Below the pieces are notes generated by a model. It did not search any database, was not told the DNA's origin, and was given only the letters and a program-made list of their open reading frames with translations. Positions 18,089 to 28,359 of a stretch of 64,000 bases of DNA are shown in pieces. The stretch is taken from positions 661,426 to 725,425 of the forward strand of contig NZ_GL586311.1 of the NCBI RefSeq assembly GCF_000184945.1, in the 5' to 3' direction. Numbering within the stretch: position 1 is the first letter of the stretch; each line of letters opens with the position of its first letter. Source of the stretch: Segatella buccae ATCC 33574. Lineage in GTDB: Bacteria > Bacteroidota > Bacteroidia > Bacteroidales > Bacteroidaceae. The translations under genes and the position numbers were made by a program.

Positions 18089-21000
18089 TTACAAGTTGAT
18101 TTTAAGACCCAAGTTAAAACGCTTCACCGTGGGGTAAGCCCCTTGCGAAGCCAGTCCCGTGCCGGCATAGTTGCTCTCGCGGTCGTCGGGCATACGGCTC
18201 CACACCCAGAGGTTGTTGCCATTGAGATAGAGCTTCACGCTCTGCAGCCCCATCTTGCTCACCCAGCCTTTAGTGAACGTATAGGCTACTTCCATGTTCT
18301 TCAGACGGATGAAACTGCCGTCGTAGTGGAAGCGCGAACCACTGTAATAGCTCGGCGTGGAGTTGATGCGTGGCATGGGAGCATCGGCGTTGGTATTGTC
18401 TTTTGTCCAGAACGAGCCTTCATCAAACACCGTGTCGAGATTCTTTCCCAGTGAGTTGAATCCCACATAGCGGTTCACGTTGCTCACGCCATACCACTGC
18501 ATGAAGAAGCTCCAGCCCTTCCAGTCCCATCCGATGGTGGCATTGTAGGTGTTCTGCGGCGTGCCCGTGTAGCCATAAGGCACATTGTCGTTGGAGTCGA
18601 TCACGCCGTCGCCGTTGTAGTCGGTGATGACATACTGGCCGGGAAGTTTCTGGTCGTCGTTGGTGTCGTGGCGGGTCATGCCGATAACCTCGTCCCAGGT
18701 GTTGGCGAAACCGGCCGACATATAGGAGTGGTCCTGCCCGATGGCAAATCCCTGCTGCTTCTGATAGTCGGGCTTCAACTGTGGGTCGTCGTAGGAGAGA
18801 ATCTTGTTTTCGGCATGGGTCATGTTGAAGTTGCCCCAGAAGTGCATGCCGTTGGCAATGGTCTTGTTGACCCGGAGTTCCAGTTCATAGCCCGCCGTGC
18901 GCACCCGTCCGTAGTTCATCACTGGTGCCTTGGCTCCGAAATAGGAGGGAACGGCACGCCTGTCGCCGGGTATGAGAATGTCGGAACGCTTCTCATGGAA
19001 GAACTCAAGGCTTCCGGCCAGCAATCCGCCGAGGAACGAATAGTCCACGCCGAAATTCTGCTTCACGGCCTTCTCCCAATGCACATCGGAGTTGCCGATG
19101 CGTGCTTCTTTATACCATGTGTAAGGGCTGTTGTCTTCGTAAAGGCCGTTGTGGGCATTGCCTCCGTAGGCCCACTGGGTGGCATAGAGCCAACGCTCCC
19201 AGATATTGTCGTCGCCCACCTCACCGTAGGAGTATCGCAGCTTCAGCATATCCATAACCTTTTTTACCGGTGTGAACCACTTCTCCTCGCTCACAAGCCA
19301 ACCGAGGGCTCCAGAATTAAAGAAAGCGAAGCGGTTGTCCTTGCTGAACTTCTCCGAACCGTTATAGGCACCGTTGTACTCGGCGAAGTATCGGCCGGCA
19401 TAGTTGTAAGTGGCACGGAAAGCCCAGTCTTCGCGATAGTGGGTGAATTCGCTGCCCCGGGCGTTCTCCTGACGGTTGAACACGCCCATCGCCGTGATGT
19501 CGTGGTCGCCGAACTTGTTGCCCCAGAAGAGCTGCGCCTGATAGAACAGATTGCGCTGGGTGAGCCCGTTGTTCACATTGCCGCCCGCTGTCGTCCACTT
19601 GATGCCTTCCTGAAAGTCGAAGTTGGTGTTGCTTTCCTGCGGCTCCTTCCACACGGTGGCTCCCGTGTCGGGATTGATCCACTTGAACTGTGCCTTGTGA
19701 TAGAGGTCGTTGATGCCTCGTCCGGCCTCCACAAACGTGTTGTCCCACGACACCAGCGCACTGGCCTTCAAGCCTTTCAGGAGGAAACCCAAGTCCTGCT
19801 CCAGCGTGAAGTCGGTATTGATGCGGGTGGTGGTGGTCTTCTCCACGCCCGAGATGGCCAGGTTCACAATGGAGTTGGGAGCGCCCTGCGAGTCGGCGGG
19901 GTAGTAACCCCACGTGCCATCGGAGTAACGGGGCACGAAAGCGTTGTGGGGCGCACTGTAAGCGGCCTGCCACAGCTGCGACTCGCCAAACGACCCCGTG
20001 GGCACGCCCCAAGGGCCCTGTTTCACGCCGTGGGAACCGAAGATGTTGGCCTTCAGCGTGGTGGTGTTGGTGAGCCGGAAGTCAAGGTTGGAGCGCACGT
20101 TGATGCGGTCGAACCCATAACCGGCCTTATAGCCGCGGTTGTTGTCCCACCGGCGGAACATGTCACCCTCGTGCAGAAAGTCGATCGAGGCGAAATATTT
20201 CACAAACTTCGTACCGCCGGAGATGTTCACATTGGGGTTGTAGGCCATGGCCGTCTTTCTGAACACCACATCCTGCCAGTCTACATCAGGATAGCGCTCG
20301 GCCTCTTCCAGATTGGCCGGGTTGCGGTATTTACCGATAATGTCCATCGGAGTCATCTTGAGCCACGACTCGGGCTTGAGGCCCAGTTCGTGAGCTGCGG
20401 CCTGGTTGCGGATGGTGAGGGCATCGGCACTGCTCATCGAACCGGGGAGCTTCGACACCGTTTTAAGCGTCATGTTCACTCCTATTTCTATCTTGGCCTT
20501 GCCTTCCTGTCCGCGTTTGGTGGTGATGAGAATCACGCCGTTGGCACCCTTCACACCATAGACGGCCGTGGCCGACGCGTCTTTCAGTACCGAGACGCTC
20601 TGCACCGAGGCTATGTCGATACTGCCCATGGGGCGTTCGATGCCGTCGACGAGCACGAGTGGGTCGCTACCGTTCCAGCTGCTCACACCGCGGATGATGA
20701 TTTTCGGGTCTTCCTCGCCCGGCATACCGGTGGAAGACATGGTGACCACGCCCGGCAAGTTGCCCGTCAGAGCCGCACCGATGTTGTTCACACCGCCGGC
20801 TCGCTCGAGCGTCTTGCCCGTGGTCTGGGTGATGGAGCCCACTACACTGGCTTTCTTCTGCTGACCGTAGCCCACGACCACAGTTTCTTCGAGCATCTGG
20901 GCATCGCTCTTCATCGTGATGTTGAGATTAGTTCCGGCCGTGGCCTTCACCTCCTGCTGCAACATGCCCACGTAGGTCACGACAATCGTAATGTGGCGCT

Positions 21001-21217
21001 GGGGCGCCTGAAGCGTGAAGTTGCCGTCAAAATCGGTCACGGCAGCGACATGGGCATTGCCCTTCATGACGACCGTCGCACCGATGAGCGGCTCGCCACT
21101 TTCGTCGGTCACGTTTCCCTTGATCGCGAACGACTGCGCCCAGGCTGCCATCGATGACAGCACCAACAGCATCGCTGTCAGAGAAACGACTTGAAAAAGT
21201 CTGTTTGCTTGTTTCAT
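18089..21217 (-). CDS. xusA: SusC-like TonB-dependent receptor (XusA)
   Basis: A 1042-residue SusC protein and the first gene of the xus operon. Order: signal peptide (ending WAQS), a carboxypeptidase-D-like Ig domain (FAIKGNVTDESGEPLIGATV), the link METVVVGYGQQKKASVVGSI-like segment, plug domain (VSVLKDASATAVYGVKGANG), then the 22-stranded barrel ending in FNLGLKINL. It would transport xylo-oligosaccharides bound by XusB into the periplasm. A TATCTTTG -7 box lies 48 bases upstream. Dual SusC/SusD pairs are typical of xylan loci in Bacteroidota. Confidence 0.94.
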   Translation of the reverse strand: MKQANRLFQVVSLTAMLLVLSSMAAWAQSFAIKGNVTDESGEPLIGATVVMKGNAHVAAVTDFDGNFTLQAPQRHITIVVTYVGMLQQEVKATAGTNLNITMKSDAQMLEETVVVGYGQQKKASVVGSITQTTGKTLERAGGVNNIGAALTGNLPGVVTMSSTGMPGEEDPKIIIRGVSSWNGSDPLVLVDGIERPMGSIDIASVQSVSVLKDASATAVYGVKGANGVILITTKRGQEGKAKIEIGVNMTLKTVSKLPGSMSSADALTIRNQAAAHELGLKPESWLKMTPMDIIGKYRNPANLEEAERYPDVDWQDVVFRKTAMAYNPNVNISGGTKFVKYFASIDFLHEGDMFRRWDNNRGYKAGYGFDRINVRSNLDFRLTNTTTLKANIFGSHGVKQGPWGVPTGSFGESQLWQAAYSAPHNAFVPRYSDGTWGYYPADSQGAPNSIVNLAISGVEKTTTTRINTDFTLEQDLGFLLKGLKASALVSWDNTFVEAGRGINDLYHKAQFKWINPDTGATVWKEPQESNTNFDFQEGIKWTTAGGNVNNGLTQRNLFYQAQLFWGNKFGDHDITAMGVFNRQENARGSEFTHYREDWAFRATYNYAGRYFAEYNGAYNGSEKFSKDNRFAFFNSGALGWLVSEEKWFTPVKKVMDMLKLRYSYGEVGDDNIWERWLYATQWAYGGNAHNGLYEDNSPYTWYKEARIGNSDVHWEKAVKQNFGVDYSFLGGLLAGSLEFFHEKRSDILIPGDRRAVPSYFGAKAPVMNYGRVRTAGYELELRVNKTIANGMHFWGNFNMTHAENKILSYDDPQLKPDYQKQQGFAIGQDHSYMSAGFANTWDEVIGMTRHDTNDDQKLPGQYVITDYNGDGVIDSNDNVPYGYTGTPQNTYNATIGWDWKGWSFFMQWYGVSNVNRYVGFNSLGKNLDTVFDEGSFWTKDNTNADAPMPRINSTPSYYSGSRFHYDGSFIRLKNMEVAYTFTKGWVSKMGLQSVKLYLNGNNLWVWSRMPDDRESNYAGTGLASQGAYPTVKRFNLGLKINL

Positions 21218-21264
21218 TTTTACGTTATTAGGTTAAGATTGGTTTTTGCCATTTGATTTCCGTG

Positions 21265-21272
21265 CAAAGATA
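21265..21272 (-). promoter_or_regulatory. -7 box for the xus operon
   Basis: TATCTTTG on the minus strand, 48 bases upstream of xusA. The -33 region at standard spacing has no exact TTTG, which would fit a promoter that needs an activator such as the hybrid two-component regulator. Confidence 0.55.
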
Positions 21273-21325
21273 TTTAATACTTTTTAAATTCAGATTGCAG
21301 TTTGTTTCATAGACTTTGCCATTTG

Positions 21326-23347
21326 TTACATTTTCACCTTTTTACCGTTCTTGATATAGATTCCGTGGGGCAAAAGGCCGCTGCGCCCGTCGGTGCGCAC
21401 CTCCCGACCGTCGAGCGAGTAGATGCGGCCACCCGTCAGCTGCACGGCCTTGCCCACACTCCCGATGCCGGTGGGAGAGAGTCCGTCGTTGCTCAAATAC
21501 ACATCCTTGATGCTGACAGCCGCACTGCCGGTGGTCCAGAAGCCTGCTATATAAATATGTGAGGGGTCGCACTTCTGCGAGGTGCCGTCTTTCACCATCT
21601 TGTGCAGGTCTATCACCAAGCGCGTCTTGTCGCCGAAATCGTATTTGGCGGGCTTGCTCCAGTAGCTGCTCTCGTCAAACAGGCGGAACGAAGCACTGCA
21701 CGCCTGCGCACGGTTGAGTTCCACCACAAGATATTTATAACCGGAAAGGTCGATTCCATCGCTATACTTCCATCCGCCGAAGCCCCACCGGCCCGTCTGC
21801 AAAGTGCCCGTGGCCTCATCGAAGGAGCCCTTCTCCCAAATGTCGGGATTGAACACGCCCGCCTTCAGGGGAAAAGTCTTCACGCTGACGGGGAAGGAGG
21901 TGGTGAGCCTGCGGCCGTCGGGAGTGGTATAAGCGGCCTCCACCGTGGCCTGTCCTTCGCTCACGCCGGCCATACTCCAGCGGTTCACCGCCACAGCCGG
22001 TGACGATGAGACAAATGTGGCATTGCCCGAAACATTCTCCACCATGCCGTTCTCGTAGGTGGCCAGCAGGTTGACGGGACAGCGCGACGAGGGCATGAGC
22101 GTGTAGCCGGCCCGTTCGGGAGCGATGCTCACCACCCTGCCCTGCTCCAGTGTGCGCCCGTAGGGCTGCGTGGAGGGATATTCCGTCTTGACATAGTCCT
22201 GATACCAATGGTAGGCGGGCCACACACAGGCCTCGGGGTCGTTGACCACCGTCTTGTCGGCCTCGCCCGTGGCCGGCACACCATCGTAGCGGGCCAAGAT
22301 GTCAGGCCCGGTGAAGATGAGCCAACTGATGTTGCCGTCTCGGTCTACGATGTCCTTGAAGTTGGCTCCGAAGCCGGTGCCGCCCACCGTGCCCGTGGTC
22401 GACTTGCCCCAAGAAGCATCATACTTCACCGGAGCCCAGTCCATCTCGGTCACGATGACCGGAGCAATGGCCGAGATGGGGCCTATCTGTCTCTGCCATC
22501 CGGCCTTGAACTTCTCGTAGTCCACCTTCACTTCCTTGCTGCCGTCGTGCGCACCGTTGTACCATCCGGGATAGCAGTGCACGGCATAGCCCACGTTGTC
22601 TCCCCTTACGGGATAGTCGGCAAAACCGGCATAGTGCGACTGGTAGCCCAAGCCGGGTATGAGCACGATGTTGCCGCAGTGGGCCCGCACGGCATCCACC
22701 ACAGGCTGGATATACTCCGTCATCTCCCGGTCGCCGGCCACCCTGCCGTCGGCATGGACAATGCGCACCGGTTCGTTGGCCAGTTCGAACATCACACAGG
22801 GGTTGTCTTTCAGGGCGGGATGCCCGGCCACATAACTCCACACCTTGATGAGATACTGCTGGTAGGCATCGCCCACCCTTATCTCTTGGGGGCACACGCC
22901 CGGCGGGCGCATCACTACATACATGCCCTTGCCCACGATATACTGCGTCATGGGCACAAACACCTCGTCGAGATATTTCTTGAAGCGTTCGAAACTGAAA
23001 GCCGAAATGTCGCTCTCGCCCTGATGGGGCACACCGGGCGTGTTGCTCCAATAGGGGTCCAAATGCAGGCGCACGAAATCCATCTTCCATCCGGCGGCGA
23101 TGATTTTGTCTATCAGCCCTTTGTTGTAGGCCAGACAAGCCTGCACGTCGTAGTTGTCCCATTTCGTGCCCCGCTCGTTAAACCACGGACTGTAGGTTTG
23201 TGCAAATCCGTGCAGGTTGACGATGTTGCCAGAGGGGTCTTTAAAGTAACGCCCGTCCACATGCAGACGGGGCGGAGCTCCACCCTCCCACGCCATCATC
23301 AGAGAGGTGGAGAGCATCAGGAGCAAAGAAGTAAACATTCGTTTCAT
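21326..23347 (-). CDS. GH5 endoglycosidase (likely xylanase) with Ig-like and C-terminal sorting-like parts
   Basis: A 673-residue secreted enzyme. Residues 20-390 form a GH5 TIM barrel with Glu192 in LANEPVR (acid/base) and Glu301 in VTEMDW (nucleophile). It is followed by a bacterial Ig-like (BIG2) domain, a carbohydrate-binding-like sandwich around residues 485-620, and a tail ending GIYIKNGKKVKM that resembles a degenerate type IX secretion signal. GH5 enzymes of this kind accompany xus operons, so a xylanase is the likeliest role; subfamily 21 is possible but unproven. An upstream GTG is in frame at 23353, but ATG at 23347 gives a better signal peptide. It may have its own promoter (23372-23379). 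Confidence 0.85.
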   Translation of the reverse strand: MKRMFTSLLLMLSTSLMMAWEGGAPPRLHVDGRYFKDPSGNIVNLHGFAQTYSPWFNERGTKWDNYDVQACLAYNKGLIDKIIAAGWKMDFVRLHLDPYWSNTPGVPHQGESDISAFSFERFKKYLDEVFVPMTQYIVGKGMYVVMRPPGVCPQEIRVGDAYQQYLIKVWSYVAGHPALKDNPCVMFELANEPVRIVHADGRVAGDREMTEYIQPVVDAVRAHCGNIVLIPGLGYQSHYAGFADYPVRGDNVGYAVHCYPGWYNGAHDGSKEVKVDYEKFKAGWQRQIGPISAIAPVIVTEMDWAPVKYDASWGKSTTGTVGGTGFGANFKDIVDRDGNISWLIFTGPDILARYDGVPATGEADKTVVNDPEACVWPAYHWYQDYVKTEYPSTQPYGRTLEQGRVVSIAPERAGYTLMPSSRCPVNLLATYENGMVENVSGNATFVSSSPAVAVNRWSMAGVSEGQATVEAAYTTPDGRRLTTSFPVSVKTFPLKAGVFNPDIWEKGSFDEATGTLQTGRWGFGGWKYSDGIDLSGYKYLVVELNRAQACSASFRLFDESSYWSKPAKYDFGDKTRLVIDLHKMVKDGTSQKCDPSHIYIAGFWTTGSAAVSIKDVYLSNDGLSPTGIGSVGKAVQLTGGRIYSLDGREVRTDGRSGLLPHGIYIKNGKKVKM

Positions 23348-23371
23348 GGTCACTGTTGGTTGATTGAATTA

Positions 23372-23379
23372 CAAAGATA
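23372..23379 (-). promoter_or_regulatory. -7 box for the GH5 gene
   Basis: TATCTTTG on the minus strand, 24 bases upstream of the ATG at 23347; no clear -33 TTTG. Confidence 0.5.
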
Positions 23380-23833
23380 CTACAATCAGGCTACATTTCC
23401 TTTGCCCTGCGTCTCATATACTTTGCGGAGAGTTGCAAAATATCGTCCTGCAGTAGGGGCAGGAAGGTGGTAGGTGATGGGTGGTAGGTGTTAATGGAGT
23501 GTCTAAAGCCCCCTAATTTAGGGGGCTGAACAAGGGATAAAGCCATATATAGCATCAACTATTAAAGATTTCGAAAAAGCCTTACACGCGATTTTCCCAC
23601 GCCCATTTCTCCCTTCAATCTCATCCGCCTTATCCGCCCAATCCGTCCCATCAATTTTCCCGCCAAGCCCAAACGACCTTGCAAAACGGCCACACTTGGA
23701 AGCTCACTCGGGCCGGATGACAACCTCAAAGAGGCCCTTTTGCAAAGCCATTCGGGCCGAACGATCTTCCATAGCAGGGATGAAAAGCCCCCTTCAGGGG
23801 GTTGGGGGGCTGTTGGTGGATTGGAAACTAAAA

Positions 23834-23859
23834 AAGGGAAGCACCGGCGTGCTTCCCTT
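23834..23859 (-). ncRNA. Hairpin with T-run at the head of element R copy 2
   Basis: Minus strand: AAGGGAAGCAC pairs with GTGCTTCCCTT around GCCG, then TTTT. A G-U pair in the other copies is a G-C pair here, a compatible change supporting RNA structure. It also lies where a terminator of the GH3 gene would be expected. Confidence 0.5.
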
Positions 23860-23866
23860 GCTCATG

Positions 23867-23898
23867 CAAAGATAATACATTTAATGCCTTTTTGCAAA
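23867..23898 (-). promoter_or_regulatory. Promoter in element R copy 2
   Basis: Minus strand TTTG (23895-23898), 20 bases, TATCTTTG (23867-23874): full consensus. It begins 34 bases after the GH3 stop codon and points towards the GH5 gene. Confidence 0.7.
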
Positions 23899-23931
23899 CA
23901 CAAAGTCAATAGTTTTGACATATCAAACCTC

Positions 23932-26508
23932 TCATTCAACCACACTCACCGTCAGCGTTTGCAGGTCTTTGGGGCGCGAACTGTTGCCATACATCAGTTC
24001 GTAGTCGCCGGGAAGGGTGCGCATGGTGTTGGTGCTTTCGTCGAAACATTCAAAACTCTTGCGACTGAGCGGAATTTCGACAGTGGTGCTCTCGCCGGCC
24101 TTCAAGGCCACCCGACGGAAGGCGCGGAGCGACTTCAGCGGGCCGTTGGTATCGGCCACCCGGCGGATGTAGACCTGCACCACTTCCTCGCCGGGACGAG
24201 TGCCGGTGTTGGTGAGCGGAACGGAGAGCCGATAACCGCCTTCGGCTGCCTCGGCACGGGCCCGCCCGAAGCGGAAAGTGGTGTAGCTCAAGCCGTAACC
24301 GAAGGCAAAGAGCGGGTCGGAGAAGTAGCGGTAGGTGCGGCCACGCATGGAGTAATCCTCATAATCGGGCAACTGGTCGGTGCGCTTGTAGAATGTCACG
24401 GGGAGCTTGCCCGAAGGGTTGACAGTTCCGAAGAGCACGTCGGACACAGCCGTGCCCCCCTCCTGTCCGGCATACCAGGCCTGCAAAATGGCATCGCAAG
24501 TCTCCATTTCGGGCTCGAGGGCAATGGCCGAGCCCGAACAGTTGACGAAGACAACCGTCTTGCCGGCCTCGTGGAGGGCACGCAGGAAGTCGCGCTGCAC
24601 CTTGGGCAATTCGATGTTGGTGCGGTCTCCACCCTTGAAGCCGTCGATGTCGACAGGCATCTCCTCGCCCTCAAGAGCGGCGGAGATACCGCCCACGAAC
24701 ACCACCTTGCGGATGCCTTGAAGCTTGCGGATGATGGCCTGATAGTCGATGGGATGCTCGGTGCCGATGTTGATCTTGAGATTGGCACCCCACGTCTTGA
24801 CAAAAGCAAATCGCACCTCGATGCGATACTCCTCACCGGCCTTCACCTGAAGGGGCGTGCGGGTGGGCGTGGTGCGCCATGTGTGGTGCTTCACCTGCTC
24901 CTTGCCGTTCACGTAGAGGCTGAAGTCACCGCATCCCTCCACGTTGACCACCACCTCGCCCGAGGTCTTCGGCGTGTACACGGTCTCGTATTTGGCCGAG
25001 AAGTCTTCCACGTTCACACCCGGAGCGAAGTTGTGCATACCGGCTGTGGTGACAGCCACGGGAGCCGTGTAGAACTGTGTGGCGACGGGGCGGCCCTGCA
25101 TCCCGGTATTGTTCCAGAACGTACCGCGCAGGCCCTTCCGCCCGTCGATGGCGCATTGGGGCAGCAGCGAGTTGACGGTCTTGGTGTCGGTGAGGTCGCA
25201 CCCTTTGAGATAGGTCACGCGCGTGTGGCGGGCCTTGATGCCGTCGAGGATGGTGACGGTGCGGTTGGGCGTACCGTTGTAGTTGCCCCACATCATGGGT
25301 CCGTCGTCGGCATTGGGCCCGATGACGGTGATGGGATCCCCACCGGCCTTGAGGGGGAGCACCCCTCCCTTGTTCTGGAGGAGCACCAGACTCTGCCGGG
25401 CCATGTCGAGTGCCAGTTGGCGGTGGGCCTTGGAATCCATCACCGAGGCAGGTATCTTCGACCACTCCACCAGCTTCGGGTCGTCCATCTCGCCGAGGTC
25501 GAAGCGTCCTTCAAGCAGCCGGAGCACATGCTTGTCCACTTCGGCCTCGGTGATGAGTCCGCGGCGCACGGCTTCGGGAATCGTCTTGTAGGCATAGCCA
25601 AAGCCGCACTCCACATCGGTGCCGGCCACAGCGGCCTTGGCGGCGGCATGCACGGCATCGGAAGAGGTCTTGTGGTTGGCATAGATATCGGTCACGGCAC
25701 CGCAGTCGCTCACCACCAGATAGTTGAAGCCCCACTCGTCGCGCAAGATTTGCTGCAACAAGCGGTTGTTGCTGCAACAAGGGTCGTCGTCGAGCCGCTG
25801 GTAGGCACACATCACTTCGCGCACCTTGGCCTCCGTGACCAGCGTCTTGAAAGCCGGCAGATAGGTTTCCCACAGGTCGCGGGGTGACACATCGGCGACA
25901 TTGGCCGTGTGGCGGGTGTACTCCGGCCCGCTGTGTACGGCATAGTGTTTGGCGCAGGCCCATAGTTTACGATACTTCGCCGTCTCGGGGCCTTGCAGAC
26001 CGCGCACCACGGCCGTGCCCATCACGGAGGTGAGATAGGGGTCTTCACCGTAGGTCTCCTGCCCGCGCCCCCACCGCGGGTCGCGGAAGATGTTGACATT
26101 GGGCGTCCATACCGAGAGGCTGTGAAACTTCTCGTCTTCACCGCCATTGAGCATACGGCGGTTGTACTGGGCGCGCATCTCGTCGCTGGCGGCATCGAAC
26201 ACGCGGCGGAGCAGGCCGTCGTTGAACGAGGCGGCCATGCCCACGGGCTCTGGAAACACCGTCACGCCGCCCATGTTGGCCGCTCCGTGGAGCGCTTCGC
26301 TCCACCAGAAAAACTTCTTGATGCCCAACCGGGGGATGGCGGGCGACTCGTCGAGCATGAGCCGGGCTTTCTCTTCGAGGGTGAGCCGGGACAAAAGGTC
26401 TCGGGCACGTTCACGGGCCGAGAGGGCGGGATTGCAATAGGGCAACAACTGGGCGGTCGCAGAGAGCGACAGGCCCAGAGAAAAGAGGATGGATAGGAGT
26501 TTTTTCAT
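23932..26508 (-). CDS. GH3 beta-xylosidase with PA14 insertion
   Basis: An 858-residue secreted glycosidase (signal peptide ending SATAQ). The GH3 N-terminal barrel holds the nucleophile Asp268 in YLVVSDCGAV and substrate-binding motifs KHYAVHSGPE and FRDPRWGRGQETYGEDP. The second domain is interrupted at about residues 455-600 by a PA14 module (FWNNTGMQG ... VEGCGDFSLYVNGKE), and a fibronectin-III-like domain ends the protein. This layout matches Prevotella beta-xylosidases that release xylose from xylo-oligosaccharides; beta-glucosidase activity is the main alternative. It is adjacent to the GH5 and xus genes on the same strand. Confidence 0.92.
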   Translation of the reverse strand: MKKLLSILFSLGLSLSATAQLLPYCNPALSARERARDLLSRLTLEEKARLMLDESPAIPRLGIKKFFWWSEALHGAANMGGVTVFPEPVGMAASFNDGLLRRVFDAASDEMRAQYNRRMLNGGEDEKFHSLSVWTPNVNIFRDPRWGRGQETYGEDPYLTSVMGTAVVRGLQGPETAKYRKLWACAKHYAVHSGPEYTRHTANVADVSPRDLWETYLPAFKTLVTEAKVREVMCAYQRLDDDPCCSNNRLLQQILRDEWGFNYLVVSDCGAVTDIYANHKTSSDAVHAAAKAAVAGTDVECGFGYAYKTIPEAVRRGLITEAEVDKHVLRLLEGRFDLGEMDDPKLVEWSKIPASVMDSKAHRQLALDMARQSLVLLQNKGGVLPLKAGGDPITVIGPNADDGPMMWGNYNGTPNRTVTILDGIKARHTRVTYLKGCDLTDTKTVNSLLPQCAIDGRKGLRGTFWNNTGMQGRPVATQFYTAPVAVTTAGMHNFAPGVNVEDFSAKYETVYTPKTSGEVVVNVEGCGDFSLYVNGKEQVKHHTWRTTPTRTPLQVKAGEEYRIEVRFAFVKTWGANLKINIGTEHPIDYQAIIRKLQGIRKVVFVGGISAALEGEEMPVDIDGFKGGDRTNIELPKVQRDFLRALHEAGKTVVFVNCSGSAIALEPEMETCDAILQAWYAGQEGGTAVSDVLFGTVNPSGKLPVTFYKRTDQLPDYEDYSMRGRTYRYFSDPLFAFGYGLSYTTFRFGRARAEAAEGGYRLSVPLTNTGTRPGEEVVQVYIRRVADTNGPLKSLRAFRRVALKAGESTTVEIPLSRKSFECFDESTNTMRTLPGDYELMYGNSSRPKDLQTLTVSVVE

Positions 26509-26604
26509 GTTGTTGTGATTGATGAGTTAGTATCTGAAGGCCACCTGTACACACGGTCGGTTCCGCATTCCTGACGGCCGGTTTTTCCTGCACTTTATTC
26601 CTCG

Positions 26605-26612
26605 CAAAAATA
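26605..26612 (-). promoter_or_regulatory. -7 box for the GH3 gene
   Basis: TATTTTTG on the minus strand, 96 bases upstream of the ATG at 26508. No exact -33 TTTG at standard spacing. The rest of the 380-base divergent gap is AT-rich with no gene. Confidence 0.4.
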
Positions 26613-26805
26613 AGAAAAAAACGGCAATTCCACCTTGCGATATGTCTCACAAACTTCTCGTTTGGTTTCATGTTTCCACTATTTCGAGGCTATAACTTCC
26701 GACTACAACTTTAAGGGGAGACCGTAAGGTGAAAGATTATGACCCCAACTGCTTATTATTCTTAAATTTTTCATGCTGTTTTAAGCTTTTACCACATTTC
26801 TTTTC

Positions 26806-26813
26806 TATCTTTG
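26806..26813 (+). promoter_or_regulatory. -7 box for the esterase gene
   Basis: TATCTTTG on the plus strand, 75 bases upstream of the ATG at 26889; only a weak TTTA candidate for the -33 box at 22 bases spacing. Confidence 0.5.
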
Positions 26814-26831
26814 TGTCGGCAACAGCTGTAA

Positions 26832-28133
<1,302 letters not shown>

Positions 28134-28229
28134 TGACCGCCGAGACGGGAAGAGGAAGTGCATTTCCAAGGCTGTCATGACAGACAACGGCTATATGACA
28201 AAGCACCGATATAAACGTAGAGATGACAT

Positions 28230-28267
28230 GAGGCGGGATTGTTTTACGACAATTCCGCCTCTTTTTT
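28230..28267 (+). terminator. Intrinsic terminator after the esterase gene
   Basis: GAGGCGGGATTGT (28230-28242) pairs with ACAATTCCGCCTC (28249-28261) with one G-U pair, followed by TTTTTT. Confidence 0.92.
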
Positions 28268-28324
28268 CTCAAAAACTATTCTTTTTTGAATGATTCCGGG
28301 CCGTATGGTTTACGGATTATTGCG

Positions 28325-28332
28325 TAACTTTG
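28325..28332 (+). promoter_or_regulatory. -7 box for the GH43/DUF2264/GH105 genes
   Basis: TAACTTTG, 27 bases upstream of the ATG at 28360. No exact -33 at standard spacing. Confidence 0.5.
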
Positions 28333-28359
28333 CACCACAAACAATCTAAAAACCAACCG

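Larger units (their letters stand above)
23466..23898 (-). repeat. Dispersed element R, copy 2
   Basis: Near-identical to the inverted copy at 59036-59473; bases 23637-23762 match 126 consecutive bases of copy 3 without a difference. Read on the minus strand it runs from promoter through hairpin to a GCCCCCT/AGGGGGC hairpin and ends in degenerate CACCTAC/CACCCAT repeats. It fills most of the 584-base gap between the GH3 and GH5 genes; no gene is visible there. Confidence 0.92.

Noticed and set aside
18668..21157. 829-codon open frame antisense to xusA
   Set aside because: GC-rich shadow of the xusA gene; the protein has no recognisable domain, while xusA is a complete SusC.
23740..25887. 715-codon plus-strand frame starting in element R
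   Set aside because: It begins in the repeat and continues antisense to GH3. Similar short frames appear in the other R copies because the repeat is shared, not because a protein is conserved.
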